Shown piece after piece: positions 38,094 to 47,687 of a DNA stretch of 64,000 nt. Position numbers and translations under genes: made by a program. The stretch is from a bacterium (lineage in GTDB: Bacteria; Chloroflexota; Dormibacteria; Aeolococcales; Bog-877). Location: positions 27,656 to 91,655 of the forward strand of contig JAJYWQ010000058.1 of assembly GCA_021791415.1 (NCBI GenBank), given 5' to 3'. The notes below the pieces were generated by a model, which was given only the letters and a program-made list of their open reading frames with translations, ran no database searches and was not told the origin of the DNA. How positions within the stretch are numbered: the first letter of the stretch is position 1; each line of letters opens with the position of its first letter.

Positions 38094-40709
38094 ATGGCCG
38101 CAGAGGCTGAGTACGACGTCCTGGTCCTGGGGGCCGGGGGGGCGGGGATGCGCGCGGCCATCGCCGCCGCCCAGGCGGGCTGCTCCGTCGGGGTGGTCTG
38201 CAAGTCCCTCCTGGGGAAGGCCCACACGGTGATGGCCGAGGGGGGGATCGCCGCGGCCCTGGGGAACGTGGACCCCGAGGACACCTGGCAGACGCACTTC
38301 GGCGACACCATGCGCGGCGGGGCGATGATGAACAACTGGCGGATGGTGGAGCTCTACGCCCACGAGGTGATCGACCGGGTCATCGAGCTGGAGCAGTGGG
38401 GCGGGGTCTTCGACCGCACCAAGCAGGGCAAGATCAGCCAGCGGGCCTTCGGCGCCCACTCCTGGCGCCGACTGGCGCACATCGGCGACCGGACCGGGCT
38501 GGAGCTCATCCGCACCTGCCAGGACCGGATGGTGCACCAGGAGGGGGTCACGGTCCACATGGAGACCACCATGACCCGCCTATTGAAGGACGGTGACCGG
38601 ATTGCCGGCGCCACCGGGTACCGGCGGTCGGACGGCGAATTCATCACCATCCTGGCCAAGGCGGTGGTGCTGGCCACTGGAGGGTGGGGGCGGATGTACC
38701 GCATCACCTCCAACTCCTGGGAGGGCACCGGGGACGGGGCGGCCATGGCCTACGAGGCCGGTGCCGAGCTCAAGGACATGGAGTTCGTCCAGTTCCACCC
38801 CACGGGGATGGTGTGGCCGCCGGGGGCCAGGGGGATCCTGGTCACCGAGGCGGTCCGCGGAGAGGGAGGCATCCTGCGAAACTCCCTGGGCGAGCGCTTC
38901 ATGGAGCGCTACGACCCGGTGAAGAAGGACCTCTCCTCGCGGGACGTCGTCGCCCGCTCCATCTTCAAGGAGGTCCAGGCCGGGCGCGGATCACCCCACG
39001 GGGGAGCCTTCCTGGACGTCACCCACCTCGGGTCCGAGACCATCCGCCGGCGGCTGCCGTCCATGTACGAGCAGTTCCACAGCCTCGCCGGGGTCGACAT
39101 CACCAAGGAGCCGATGGAGGTCGCCCCCACCATCCACTACACCATGGGCGGGGTCAACGTCGAGGCGGAGACGGCGGCCACCACGGTGCCGGGGCTCTAC
39201 GCCGCGGGCGAGGTGGCGGCTGGCCTTCACGGGGCCAACCGGCTCGGCGGGAACTCCCTGGGCGACATCCTGGTCTTCGGCAAGCGCGCGGGAGAGGCAG
39301 CTGCCGAATATGCCAAGGGGCTGCCTTCGTTCCCGGCCGTTGATGAGGGCCAGGTCGAGGAGGAGCGCCGGGTGCTGCTGCGCCCGCTGTCCGGCGGGGA
39401 AGGGGAGGACCCCTACCGGCTGCACCGCGAGCTGCAGGAGGCCATGCAGGCAGGCGCGGCCATCGCCCGTACCGAGGAGTCGCTGCGCGAGGCGCTGGAG
39501 ACAATCCTCGAGCTGAAGGAGAGGGCGGAGAGGATCAGGGTGCCGGGCGACCGCGCCTACAACCCGGGCTTCAGCACCGCTCGCGACGACCTCTTCATGC
39601 TCACCGTGAGCGAGGCCATCGTCCGCTCCGCCCTGGAGAGGCGGGAGAGCCGGGGGTCACAGTGGCGTCTGGACTACCCGGACCGCGACGAGGAGCTGGG
39701 GCACGTGAACCTAGTGGCCCGGGCGGGTAGCCGGGGGCACATGGAGGTGTCTCATCGCCGGCTGGATCCCATGCCGGAGAGGCTGGCGGAGCTGGCAGCC
39801 GGCCAGACCAGGGTGGCGGCGACCGCTGTGGCGGACGCCGCGGAAGCCAAGCTGCGGGCGCGCCAGAAGGGCCAACCCGCTCCCCAGCCGGAGATCTCGC
39901 CAGACGAGGAGTTGCCCAAGAAGCTGCGCATCGCCTACGAGGACGGCGAGACCGACCGGGAGGTGACCTTCCGGGTGTGGCGGGGAGACGCCTCCGGAGG
40001 TTCTCTACAGCACTACCGCGTCCCGGTGGTGGAGGGGATGGTGGTGCTGGACGGCATCCACTGGATCCAGGCCAACCTGGCGGGGGACCTGGCCTGCCGC
40101 TGGAACTGCAAGGCCGCCAAGTGCGGCTCCTGCAGTGCCGAGATCAATGGGCGTCCCTCTCTGATGTGCAAGACCAGGGTCGACGAGGTGCTGGCCCTCG
40201 CTCCGGAGGTGATCGTCCAGCCGATGCAGGTCTTCCCCAAGGTCGAGGACCTGGTGACCGACGTGAGCTGGAACTACGAGGTCAACCGCAAGATCCAGCC
40301 CTTCACCCCGGCGCCCGGCGAGATGGCGCCCTTCGACATCCAGCAGCGCGACATAGAGCGAGTGATCGAGCAGCGACGCTGCATCGAGTGCTTTCTCTGC
40401 CAGGACGTCTGCCACGTGATGCGCGAGCATGAGGGGATGGGGAGGTTCTTCGGACCCCGCTTCATGGTGCGGATGGCGTCGCTGGAGATGCATCCCAAGG
40501 ACGTGCTCAACCGCCTGCCCCAGCTGTACGGGGAGGGCGGCCTGGCCTACTGCAACATAACCAAGTGCTGCACCGAGGTCTGCCCGGAGCACATCCAGAT
40601 CACCGACAACGCCATCATCCCTCTCAAGGAGCGGGTCGCCGACCGCCACTTCGATCCGATTCGGGGAGCGCTGCGTGTCCTCCGCAGGGACACAGCTGGC
40701 GGGAGGTAA
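38094..40709 (+). CDS. succinate dehydrogenase, flavoprotein (SdhA) and iron-sulfur (SdhB) subunits fused in one ORF
   Basis: SdhA: 'DVLVLGAGGAGMRAAIAAAQAG', 'AFGAHSWRRLAHIGDRTG', 'HYTMGGV', 'LHGANRLGGNSLGDILVFG'. SdhB: 'FRVWRGD', 'CRWNCKAAKCGSCSAEINGRPSLMCKT', 'CIECFLCQDVC', 'YCNITKCCTEVCPEHI'. No stop codon between. Confidence 0.95.
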   Translation: MAAEAEYDVLVLGAGGAGMRAAIAAAQAGCSVGVVCKSLLGKAHTVMAEGGIAAALGNVDPEDTWQTHFGDTMRGGAMMNNWRMVELYAHEVIDRVIELEQWGGVFDRTKQGKISQRAFGAHSWRRLAHIGDRTGLELIRTCQDRMVHQEGVTVHMETTMTRLLKDGDRIAGATGYRRSDGEFITILAKAVVLATGGWGRMYRITSNSWEGTGDGAAMAYEAGAELKDMEFVQFHPTGMVWPPGARGILVTEAVRGEGGILRNSLGERFMERYDPVKKDLSSRDVVARSIFKEVQAGRGSPHGGAFLDVTHLGSETIRRRLPSMYEQFHSLAGVDITKEPMEVAPTIHYTMGGVNVEAETAATTVPGLYAAGEVAAGLHGANRLGGNSLGDILVFGKRAGEAAAEYAKGLPSFPAVDEGQVEEERRVLLRPLSGGEGEDPYRLHRELQEAMQAGAAIARTEESLREALETILELKERAERIRVPGDRAYNPGFSTARDDLFMLTVSEAIVRSALERRESRGSQWRLDYPDRDEELGHVNLVARAGSRGHMEVSHRRLDPMPERLAELAAGQTRVAATAVADAAEAKLRARQKGQPAPQPEISPDEELPKKLRIAYEDGETDREVTFRVWRGDASGGSLQHYRVPVVEGMVVLDGIHWIQANLAGDLACRWNCKAAKCGSCSAEINGRPSLMCKTRVDEVLALAPEVIVQPMQVFPKVEDLVTDVSWNYEVNRKIQPFTPAPGEMAPFDIQQRDIERVIEQRRCIECFLCQDVCHVMREHEGMGRFFGPRFMVRMASLEMHPKDVLNRLPQLYGEGGLAYCNITKCCTEVCPEHIQITDNAIIPLKERVADRHFDPIRGALRVLRRDTAGGR

Positions 40710-40769
40710 TCTGGACCTGTCAGGTCAGGAGGTGGGCCGCTCGGCGCGCCTCCGGTTAGGAGGTGTGCC

Positions 40770-41198
40770 ATGCCGGTGAGAAGCGCCAGGGCGGTTTGGG
40801 AGCCCAACGAGGCCGGGGGAGGTGGCGAGATCGTCCCCGAGAGCGGGGACTTCACCACCAGCTACTCGCGCCGCTCGCGGTTTGAGCAGGGGAGTGGAAG
40901 CAACCCGGAGGAGCTGCTGGGAGCCGCTCACGCTGCCTGCTTCTCGATGGCCCTGTCCCTGGCTCTCGCCGGGGCCGGCCACGAGCCCGAGCGGGTGGAG
41001 ACCCAGGCGAAGGTCCACATCGACCGGCAGGAATCCGGGTTCCGGATCACCCTCATCGAGCTGTCCACGGTGGGAAAGGTCCCTGGCATCGACGAGGCCA
41101 CCTTCCGGGAGTTCGCCGAGAGAGCCAAGGCGACCTGCCCGGTGTCAGTGGCCCTGGCGGGTCCGGAGATTACCCTGGAGGCCCACCTGGGGTCGTAG
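40770..41198 (+). CDS. OsmC family peroxiredoxin
   Basis: 'GSNPEELLGAAHAACFSMALSLALAGAGHEPERVETQAKVHID...CPVSVAL'; SD AGGAGGT. Confidence 0.93.
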   Translation: MPVRSARAVWEPNEAGGGGEIVPESGDFTTSYSRRSRFEQGSGSNPEELLGAAHAACFSMALSLALAGAGHEPERVETQAKVHIDRQESGFRITLIELSTVGKVPGIDEATFREFAERAKATCPVSVALAGPEITLEAHLGS

Positions 41199-41622
41199 CG
41201 TCCTCCTGGTCCCGGACTATCACCACGGGAACTGGGGAATGCTGGCTGCATTCCTGGCTCACCGAGCCAAGGAGGAGCGCCTTGAACTCCCCGAGCCCCC
41301 GGGACCCCACCACCAGCAGGTCGGCGCCCTCCGCCCTCTCCACCAGCACCCGGGCCGGTTGCCCGCGGTAGACCCGCGTGCTCACCTCGATCCCCGGTGC
41401 AAGCTGGCTGGCGCGCTGGCGTCCCGCCTCCACGGCCCCCTGGGCCGCAGCCTCAAGCACCTCGATCACCTCCTGCGAGGCACCCCCTGAGCTGACTGCT
41501 GACAGGCTCCAGGCGCTCACCAGCTCCAGGGTGTCGTGGCGCAGCTCAGCCTCGCGGCAGGCCCACTCCAGGGCCACCAGGGAGTGACGGGACCCGTCTA
41601 CCCCGACCACGATCCTGCCCAT
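41170..41622 (-). CDS. universal stress protein (UspA family)
   Basis: 'IVVGVDGSRHSLVALEWACREAELR...ADLLVVGSRGLGEFKALLLGSVSQECSQHSPVPVVIVR'. Confidence 0.94.
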   Translation of the reverse strand: MGRIVVGVDGSRHSLVALEWACREAELRHDTLELVSAWSLSAVSSGGASQEVIEVLEAAAQGAVEAGRQRASQLAPGIEVSTRVYRGQPARVLVERAEGADLLVVGSRGLGEFKALLLGSVSQECSQHSPVPVVIVRDQEDATTPGGPPG

Positions 41623-41947
41623 CTTCCGCCCCCCTGGGATGCCCTCTGCTGGGGCCAGATCATACAGTCACCGTCCAAGTTGCCGAGGTCGTCCAGTGCG
41701 GGCAGCTTTCCTTTGCGGTGCGAGGCCGGCGCGTCGGCCCGAAGCGGCTCCTGGCCGTTGGAACCGGGCAGCCGGTGAATTGCCCGTTGGTGAGGGCGGG
41801 AGTGAGGGCAGCGAGTGGTGGGTGCCGGCGCTCCCGGTGGCCGCAATTCTCCACCTTCGATCACCGCAACCCACCAAGGGACCGTGGGGCTGCCTGCCGG
41901 GGGTTGGGGGGAGTACAGCGCAGGAGCACGGGCGGCCCGGCCCGAGG

Positions 41948-42616
41948 TCAGGCGCTGGCGGCGACCGGGGGCACGCTCACCTCGGCCGCGATGGCCTCCG
42001 GCGAGATGTAGGTCTTGCCGATGAGCTTGCCATCCTTGAGGGAGAGCTCCAGGAGTCCTCCCTTGGCACACTGCAGCCGGTGCAGGGCCCAGGGAGGGCG
42101 CCGCTCTGCGGTGGCCCAGTAGGCCTGGATGGGGTCCCCGTGACTGACCAGCACGAAGGGCTGCCCGCCCTGCTCGCGGAGACCCCGCTGGACCACGGCC
42201 TCCACCCGCCGGTACATGGACGCCACGCTCTCGTCGCCCGGCAAAAGCCCCGGCCAGATCATGTGGGCCAGCCACCGGGGCCTCCGCCAGGGGATCTGGG
42301 CGTAGGGGATGCCCTGGAGGTAGCGTCCGAACTCGGCCTCGATCAGGCCGGGCACGCGGAAGAGGGGGACCGCGGCTCCCATCCGCTCCCGGATGATCTG
42401 GGTTGTCTGCACGGCCCGCTCCAGCGGGCTGGAGTATGTGGCGACGACCCCACGGCGGCCGAGGAAGTCCCCGAGTCTTTGGGCCTGCTCCCGTCCCTTG
42501 TCGCTCAGGGGATAGCCGGGAAGGTGCCCGTAGATCACGCCGCGGGGATTCTCAACGTCGCAGTGGCGTGCCAAGTAGCAGGTGGTGACCTGGGTGCCGC
42601 CCGTGGAGCCGCTCAC
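41948..42616 (-). CDS. histidine phosphatase (phosphoglycerate mutase-like)
   Basis: 'CYLARHCDVENPRGVIYGHLPGYPLSDKGREQAQRLGDFL...YSSPLERAVQT'. Confidence 0.9.
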   Translation of the reverse strand: MSGSTGGTQVTTCYLARHCDVENPRGVIYGHLPGYPLSDKGREQAQRLGDFLGRRGVVATYSSPLERAVQTTQIIRERMGAAVPLFRVPGLIEAEFGRYLQGIPYAQIPWRRPRWLAHMIWPGLLPGDESVASMYRRVEAVVQRGLREQGGQPFVLVSHGDPIQAYWATAERRPPWALHRLQCAKGGLLELSLKDGKLIGKTYISPEAIAAEVSVPPVAASA

Positions 42617-42628
42617 GTCTCGATTGTA
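42614..42628 (-). promoter_or_regulatory. predicted -10 box TACAAT with leaderless GTG start
   Basis: Minus strand TACAAT-CGAGAC-GTG. Confidence 0.55.
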
Positions 42629-42709
42629 TGGGCAGCCCCACGGGAAGCCGGCTGTGATTTGGAGCGACGGCGGGTGTCCGTGGCCGAGGCGTCAGAATGT
42701 CCACAGTCA

Positions 42710-42783
42710 GCCCCCTTAGCTCAGTGGATCAGAGCGGCGCCCTTCTAAGGCGACGGTCGGTGGTTCGAATCCACCAGGGGGCA
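42710..42783 (+). tRNA. tRNA-Arg (anticodon TCT)
   Basis: GCCCCCTTAGCTCAGTGGATCAGAGCGGCGCCCTTCTAAGGCGACGGTCGGTGGTTCGAATCCACCAGGGGGCA cloverleaf. Confidence 0.94.
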
Positions 42784-42899
42784 GGCGTAGACGGCGCCAC
42801 GGACGTCGCCAGAGTCAGCGACCCGAACCCGGGGCTAGACTGGGGGGCGCCTGCGCCGCGGCAGGGCCGCGGAGGGCCGGGGAGCCCAGGGGAAACAAT

Positions 42900-43622
42900 T
42901 TGGCAGGGGCACCACCATCGACAGCATCTTCGGAGGGCCCGGGGAGACACACTCGCACCCTGGGCCTGACCCTCTTCTGCCTGCGCCGACTCCTGGCGTA
43001 CGTGGCCTCCGGAAAGCCGGACCTCGAGGGGCTGGAGCTGGTCCCGAAGTCAGGGCCCCTGCTTCTCTGCTCCAACCATGTCTCCAACTACGACCCCTTG
43101 CTCCTGGGAGCGACGGTGCCCCGCCTGATGCACGCCATGGCCAAGGCGGAGCTGTTCCGCAACCCGCTTCTGGCCCGGTACCTGAGGGCCTGCAACGTCT
43201 TTCCCATCCGCCGGGAGGAGGCGGACGCCGCAGCCCTGCGCACCGCACTCAACGTGCTGAAGGACGGCGGGGTGGTGGTTCTCTTCCCGGAGGGGCACCG
43301 CAGCCACGGGGCGCGCATGCGCCCCTTCTCTCGGGGCGCCGGATACCTAGCGCGCCGGTCCGGGGCGCCGGTCCTGCCCTGCGCCATCTGGGGCACCGAG
43401 CGGGTGCTGCCGTCTGGCAAGCTGCGTCCCCGTCGCGCCGAAGTACACCTGCGCTTGGGCCCTCCCTTCTTCCCGGTCGGGGCAGACTCAGAGGCCGCGA
43501 CTCGAGATCTCGAGCGCCGGGTGGCCGCCCTCCTGCCCCCGGGGCTGCGCCCCTCAGCCGATGGCGACCAGGGTGATGGTGAAGATCAGGGTGCTGTTGA
43601 CGGGGATCTTGCTGCTCGGTGA
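42900..43622 (+). CDS. plsC: 1-acyl-sn-glycerol-3-phosphate acyltransferase
   Basis: 'LLLCSNHVSNYDPLLLGATVPR', 'VVVLFPEGHRSHGARMRPFSRGAGYLA'. Confidence 0.9.
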   Translation: MAGAPPSTASSEGPGRHTRTLGLTLFCLRRLLAYVASGKPDLEGLELVPKSGPLLLCSNHVSNYDPLLLGATVPRLMHAMAKAELFRNPLLARYLRACNVFPIRREEADAAALRTALNVLKDGGVVVLFPEGHRSHGARMRPFSRGAGYLARRSGAPVLPCAIWGTERVLPSGKLRPRRAEVHLRLGPPFFPVGADSEAATRDLERRVAALLPPGLRPSADGDQGDGEDQGAVDGDLAAR

Positions 43623-44111
43623 GGTGCAGCCGTAGCCCAACGCCGGGGGGATCACCAGCTCCCTCTCGCCGCCGACCTTCATCCCCGGGATCCCCTCCAC
43701 CCACCCCTGGATGACTCGCCCAGCGGCGATGGTGAGGGAGATCGGCTTGCCCCCGTTGTCATTGGCGGAGTTGTCGAAGACGGTGCCGTTGGGGAGCGAC
43801 CCAACGTAGGTGACCTGCACGGTGTTGCCGACGGCGGCCGCCGCCCCGGCGCCGATCTTGAGGTCCTTCACCTCCAGATTGCCGGGCAGGATGCGCGCCC
43901 CGGCCAGGGTGTAGCTTGGCTTTGTCGATGGGTTGACGCAAGCGCTGGGGGACGGTGAGGGGGAGGTGGCCCCCTGGACTCGCAACGAGGGGGTGGGGGA
44001 GGGGGCAGCGACGCCGGAGTCGAATGAGGCGCCGCATCCGGCGAGGACAAGGGCCGCCAGGGCCCCCAGGGCCACGGTCGCGGTGAGGCGGGCGGTAGCC
44101 GCAAGCGTCAT
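43554..44111 (-). CDS. FKBP-type peptidyl-prolyl cis-trans isomerase, lipoprotein
   Basis: Lipobox 'LAALVLAGCGA'; 'VQVTYVGSLPNGTVFDNS...GRVIQGWVEGIPGMKVGGERELVIPPALGYG'. Confidence 0.94.
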   Translation of the reverse strand: MTLAATARLTATVALGALAALVLAGCGASFDSGVAAPSPTPSLRVQGATSPSPSPSACVNPSTKPSYTLAGARILPGNLEVKDLKIGAGAAAAVGNTVQVTYVGSLPNGTVFDNSANDNGGKPISLTIAAGRVIQGWVEGIPGMKVGGERELVIPPALGYGCTSPSSKIPVNSTLIFTITLVAIG

Positions 44112-44175
44112 AGGGGATTCTCCTCTTGGGGATGGGAGGGGGGCGGGAACACTTTAAGGCGGAGGGCCCGGCGGT

Positions 44176-44682
44176 TCAGGTCCGGTGATGGCCGTTCCGG
44201 GCGGGGCAGACATGCCCCGCGGGGTCCATGGGCAGCTGGCACAGAGGGCAGAGCGGACGGCCCCCTTGCACCACCAAGAGGCAGCGGTCGGCCAATCCAC
44301 GCATCTGGCCCAGGGTTGCCACCAGGCGCACCCGCCTTGGCTCGGCGTCCGTCTCGGGCCCTTCCTCGACTCCGGAGAGCTCCTCCATCACCAGGGTGCA
44401 CCCACCCCCGGGCTCGTCCAGAGAGATCTGGATCGTGCCCACCCTCCAGCCAGGATGGCCGAGCGGTCCGACGGTGGCCGCGGGTGCTGGCTCGGGGAGC
44501 TGGTCGGGCATGGCCGCGAGCAGATGGGCTCCCATCTCTACCAGTTGAGCCTTCTCCATGACCAGCGTGCAGGTCCGGGCGCCCTGCGACGCCTCCAGGT
44601 AGAAGGTGCGCTGTCCGGGCTCCCCCTCGACACCCACGGTGATGCTGTCGACCGGTTCCATGTCGAGCTCATAGTCCGCCAT
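44176..44682 (-). CDS. DUF3090 family protein
   Basis: 'VDSITVGVEGEPGQRTFYLEASQGARTCTLVMEKAQLVEMGAHLLAAM' and C-terminal 'CPLCQLPMDPAGHVCPARNGH'. Confidence 0.85.
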   Translation of the reverse strand: MADYELDMEPVDSITVGVEGEPGQRTFYLEASQGARTCTLVMEKAQLVEMGAHLLAAMPDQLPEPAPAATVGPLGHPGWRVGTIQISLDEPGGGCTLVMEELSGVEEGPETDAEPRRVRLVATLGQMRGLADRCLLVVQGGRPLCPLCQLPMDPAGHVCPARNGHHRT

Positions 44683-44719
44683 GGGTCAATTGTGCCGGGG
44701 TCGGACCGTGGCGCGGCGC

Positions 44720-46543
44720 TCAGCGATCAGTCAAGGGGCCGCGGTTCTCCTCCGCCCGCTCGATATGGGCAGCGGCGTTGACGATGGCCAGATGGGTGAA
44801 TGCCTGGGGGAAGTTGCCGAGCAGCTCCCCGCTCTCGGGATCGAGCTCTTCCGAGAACAGGCCGAGGTCGTTGCCATGGGCCACCAGCCGTTCGAAGAGG
44901 TCCCGGGCCGGTCCCACTTGGCGCTGCATGCAGAGGTTGTTCACCAGCCAGAAGCTGCACAGCAGGAAGGTGCCCTCGTTACCCTCAAGGCCGTCCGACC
45001 TCCGGTAGCGATAGACGAAGCCGTTGCCGTCCGTCAGGTCGCGCTGGATGGCCTGGACAGTGCTCCGCACCCTGGGGTCCAGGGGCGGAAGGAAGTTGAG
45101 CATGGGGATCATCAGCGCCGTGGCGTCGAGGGCATCCTCGTCCAGGGCCTGGCGAAAGGCCCCCAGGCTGTCGCTCCAGCCCCTCGTCAGGATGGTGTGG
45201 CGGATCTGTTCGCGGGTCCACACCCAGCGATCCCGGTGGGGGGTGTCGAGCCGGAGCTGGTCGGCGAGTCTCAGCCCTCGGTCCATGGCCACCCAGCACA
45301 GCAGCTTGCTGTAGAGGAAGTGCCGCTTGCCTCCTCGCACCTCCCAGATTCCGTTGTCGGGATGCTCCCAGGAGCCGGCGACGTGCTCCAGCATGTCCAC
45401 CAGGCTGGTGCGCACGTGGGGCGCCTCCAGCCTCCCGAAGCTGAGATGCAAGAAGGCTGAGTCCATCGTCTCCCCATAGATGTCCAGCTGCAGCTGGTGG
45501 GCCGCCCCGTTGCCGATCCGGACCGGGCGGGATCCCCGGTATCCCTCGAGATGGTCCAGCTCGACCTCGCGCAGATCGGTGCGGCCGTCGATGCCGTACA
45601 TGGTCTGCCAGCTCCGAGGGTGGCGCTGGTGGACCCGCCCGAGCCAGTCCATGAAGTTGGTGGCCTCCTCCTGATACCCCAGCAGCTGGAGGGCATAGAT
45701 GAGGAAGCTGGAGTCCCGCAGCCAGGTGTACCGGTAGTCCCAGTTGCGGGGCCCCCCAACCCACTCGGGCAGGGAGGTGGTCGGCGCGGCCACGATCGAC
45801 CCCTCGGGGTCGTAGATCAGGAGCTTCAAAGTGAGGGCCGAGCGCAGGACCAGGTCCTGGTAGGGGCCGTCGTACCGGCAGCGCCCGATCCACTCCCCCC
45901 AGTACCGGCGAGTGGTGGCGAGGAGTTCCTTGGCGTCCTCGTGGAGCTGGTAGCTGCGGTCGCCGTCATAGCGCATCACCACCGCCTGGGGCTGCCCGCG
46001 GCGCAGGTGCAGCTTTTGAACCCACCGGCCGGCGTCCGCCAGCCACTCGCCCGGCCCGTCCAGGTGGACGTGCAGGTCCCGGTGACTCAGCTCCAGGCAG
46101 CTGCCGCCTTCCCCCGCGACCTTGAACCGGGCCTGGGACTTCCCGTACCCGGGACGGGCATCTAGGTGCACGGATGCCTCAAGGTCGGCGTCCGGCGCCT
46201 CCAGAATCCGGACCAGGACGTGGTCATGCTCCAGGGTCCGCCGGCCTTCACGGGCCACCATGAAGTCCTGGATCCTCAGCCGGCCGTGGGGGCTGCTGAG
46301 GCTGGTCTCGAGGATGTTGGTCCCGGGAAGGTAGCGCCGGCTGTCGGCGATCATCCCGCCCTCCACCTCCACCCACATGGCGCCGCCGTGCTCGGAGTCC
46401 AGGATGCGCGCGAACACGGCCGGGCTGTCGAACCTGGGAACGCACATCCAGTCGATCGACCCCAGGCGGCTGATCAGGGCCGCAGTGTGGAGGTCGCCGA
46501 TGATCCCGTAGTCGGAGATGGGCCTGTAGCCGGTTGGTGGCAC
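44720..46543 (-). CDS. glycoside hydrolase family 15 protein (glucoamylase/trehalase-like)
   Basis: 'YRPISDYGIIGDLHTAALISRLGSIDWMCVPRFDSPAVFARILD', 'WDYRYTWLRDSSFLIYALQLLGY'; GTG 46543 preceded by GGGAGGAT. Confidence 0.93.
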   Translation of the reverse strand: MPPTGYRPISDYGIIGDLHTAALISRLGSIDWMCVPRFDSPAVFARILDSEHGGAMWVEVEGGMIADSRRYLPGTNILETSLSSPHGRLRIQDFMVAREGRRTLEHDHVLVRILEAPDADLEASVHLDARPGYGKSQARFKVAGEGGSCLELSHRDLHVHLDGPGEWLADAGRWVQKLHLRRGQPQAVVMRYDGDRSYQLHEDAKELLATTRRYWGEWIGRCRYDGPYQDLVLRSALTLKLLIYDPEGSIVAAPTTSLPEWVGGPRNWDYRYTWLRDSSFLIYALQLLGYQEEATNFMDWLGRVHQRHPRSWQTMYGIDGRTDLREVELDHLEGYRGSRPVRIGNGAAHQLQLDIYGETMDSAFLHLSFGRLEAPHVRTSLVDMLEHVAGSWEHPDNGIWEVRGGKRHFLYSKLLCWVAMDRGLRLADQLRLDTPHRDRWVWTREQIRHTILTRGWSDSLGAFRQALDEDALDATALMIPMLNFLPPLDPRVRSTVQAIQRDLTDGNGFVYRYRRSDGLEGNEGTFLLCSFWLVNNLCMQRQVGPARDLFERLVAHGNDLGLFSEELDPESGELLGNFPQAFTHLAIVNAAAHIERAEENRGPLTDR

Positions 46544-46655
46544 GATAGATCCTCCCCAGATGTTGGGATTGACCTGATCATCGCGCCTTGAACGGGCCAC
46601 GCGCCAGGAGACCGGCGCCGGGCTCCTGGCGCCAGCGGGGGCCGTACCCGGGGGC

Positions 46656-47687
46656 TCAGGGCGCGGAAGTGACGACCGGGGTCGGGGGCCGCCTTGGGCC
46701 GCCGGCCGCGCCCGGCTGCCAGATCCGGGTCCTCACCGCGCGCTGGATCCACAGAGCGAGCAGCGCCAGGGTCGCGGTGGAGAGGCCCGGCGCCACGGCC
46801 GCGGCCAGCAAGCCGACCGAAGCAAGGGCGATCCAGCCTCCGACGGTCAGCACGAGACCTTGGACCACCATGCCCAGCCACCCCCAGGTGGAAAGGCGTG
46901 GTGCCCAGCGGGCACCACGCCACATGCTGCTTCCAGCCACCACGATGGCCGCCGGCGCCGCCAGCGAGAGCAGGGAATACGCGACCCGGAGCTGCACGTC
47001 GGGCAACTGGGAGACCAACTTGTCGGTGCTCAAGTCGAAGGGGAGGGCGAAGGCCGCCGTCAGGAGCAGGAGGGCCCCGAACAAGGCGAAGGCCACCCCG
47101 AGCGCGGACATCCGGGACACCGTTGACGACGAGGCCCGAGCGGCCTTCGAGGCGTCGCCCCCTGCCGCCAACAGTGCCAAGGCCAGCAGGAAGCCACCCC
47201 CCATGGCTCCCAGAACGGCCTCGGCGACCAGCGGCAAGGGCGCCTGGTGGAACACCTGAGACTGGGTCGCGGCCTGGCCGATGCCTGCCAGCCTCCCCAG
47301 CACCCCCAACAGGAGCCCGGTGGCCAGGAGCCCGCGGCCGGGCCGGGAGCGCCACCAGCAGAGGAGCCCTCCGACCGTCGCGACTACGGCGCCGATCGTG
47401 AGGAGCAGTGCGGCCAAGGCGGAGTAGAAGAGGTACCGTCCCAGGGGTCCCTGACTCAAGCCGATCCACAGGCCTGGGACACCCATGACCTGGATCCAGC
47501 TGGCGAGGCTGCCCCAGATGCCATCCACCTGGCCCTGGGCCAGCTGAGCTGGGAAGCTCAGCAGCGAAAGGATGGTCATCACAAGCCCGACCTGCCGTAG
47601 CGGCCAGCTCAGGGCCGTGACCAATCGCCGTCCGGGGCCCGGGAGCCATCGGCGCCGTCGCTGGACGTCCGCCTCGCCGCTGGCCAC
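46656..47687 (-). CDS. polytopic membrane protein of unknown function
   Basis: Multiple hydrophobic segments; GTG 47687 preceded by TACCCT at -12. Confidence 0.55.
   Translation of the reverse strand: MASGEADVQRRRRWLPGPGRRLVTALSWPLRQVGLVMTILSLLSFPAQLAQGQVDGIWGSLASWIQVMGVPGLWIGLSQGPLGRYLFYSALAALLLTIGAVVATVGGLLCWWRSRPGRGLLATGLLLGVLGRLAGIGQAATQSQVFHQAPLPLVAEAVLGAMGGGFLLALALLAAGGDASKAARASSSTVSRMSALGVAFALFGALLLLTAAFALPFDLSTDKLVSQLPDVQLRVAYSLLSLAAPAAIVVAGSSMWRGARWAPRLSTWGWLGMVVQGLVLTVGGWIALASVGLLAAAVAPGLSTATLALLALWIQRAVRTRIWQPGAAGGPRRPPTPVVTSAP

Noticed and set aside
41623-41947. Noncoding gap between UspA and histidine phosphatase as a possible ncRNA
   Set aside because: Only a TATGAT -10-like box for uspA (41659-41664) was visible; no strong hairpin or conserved RNA signature recognised.
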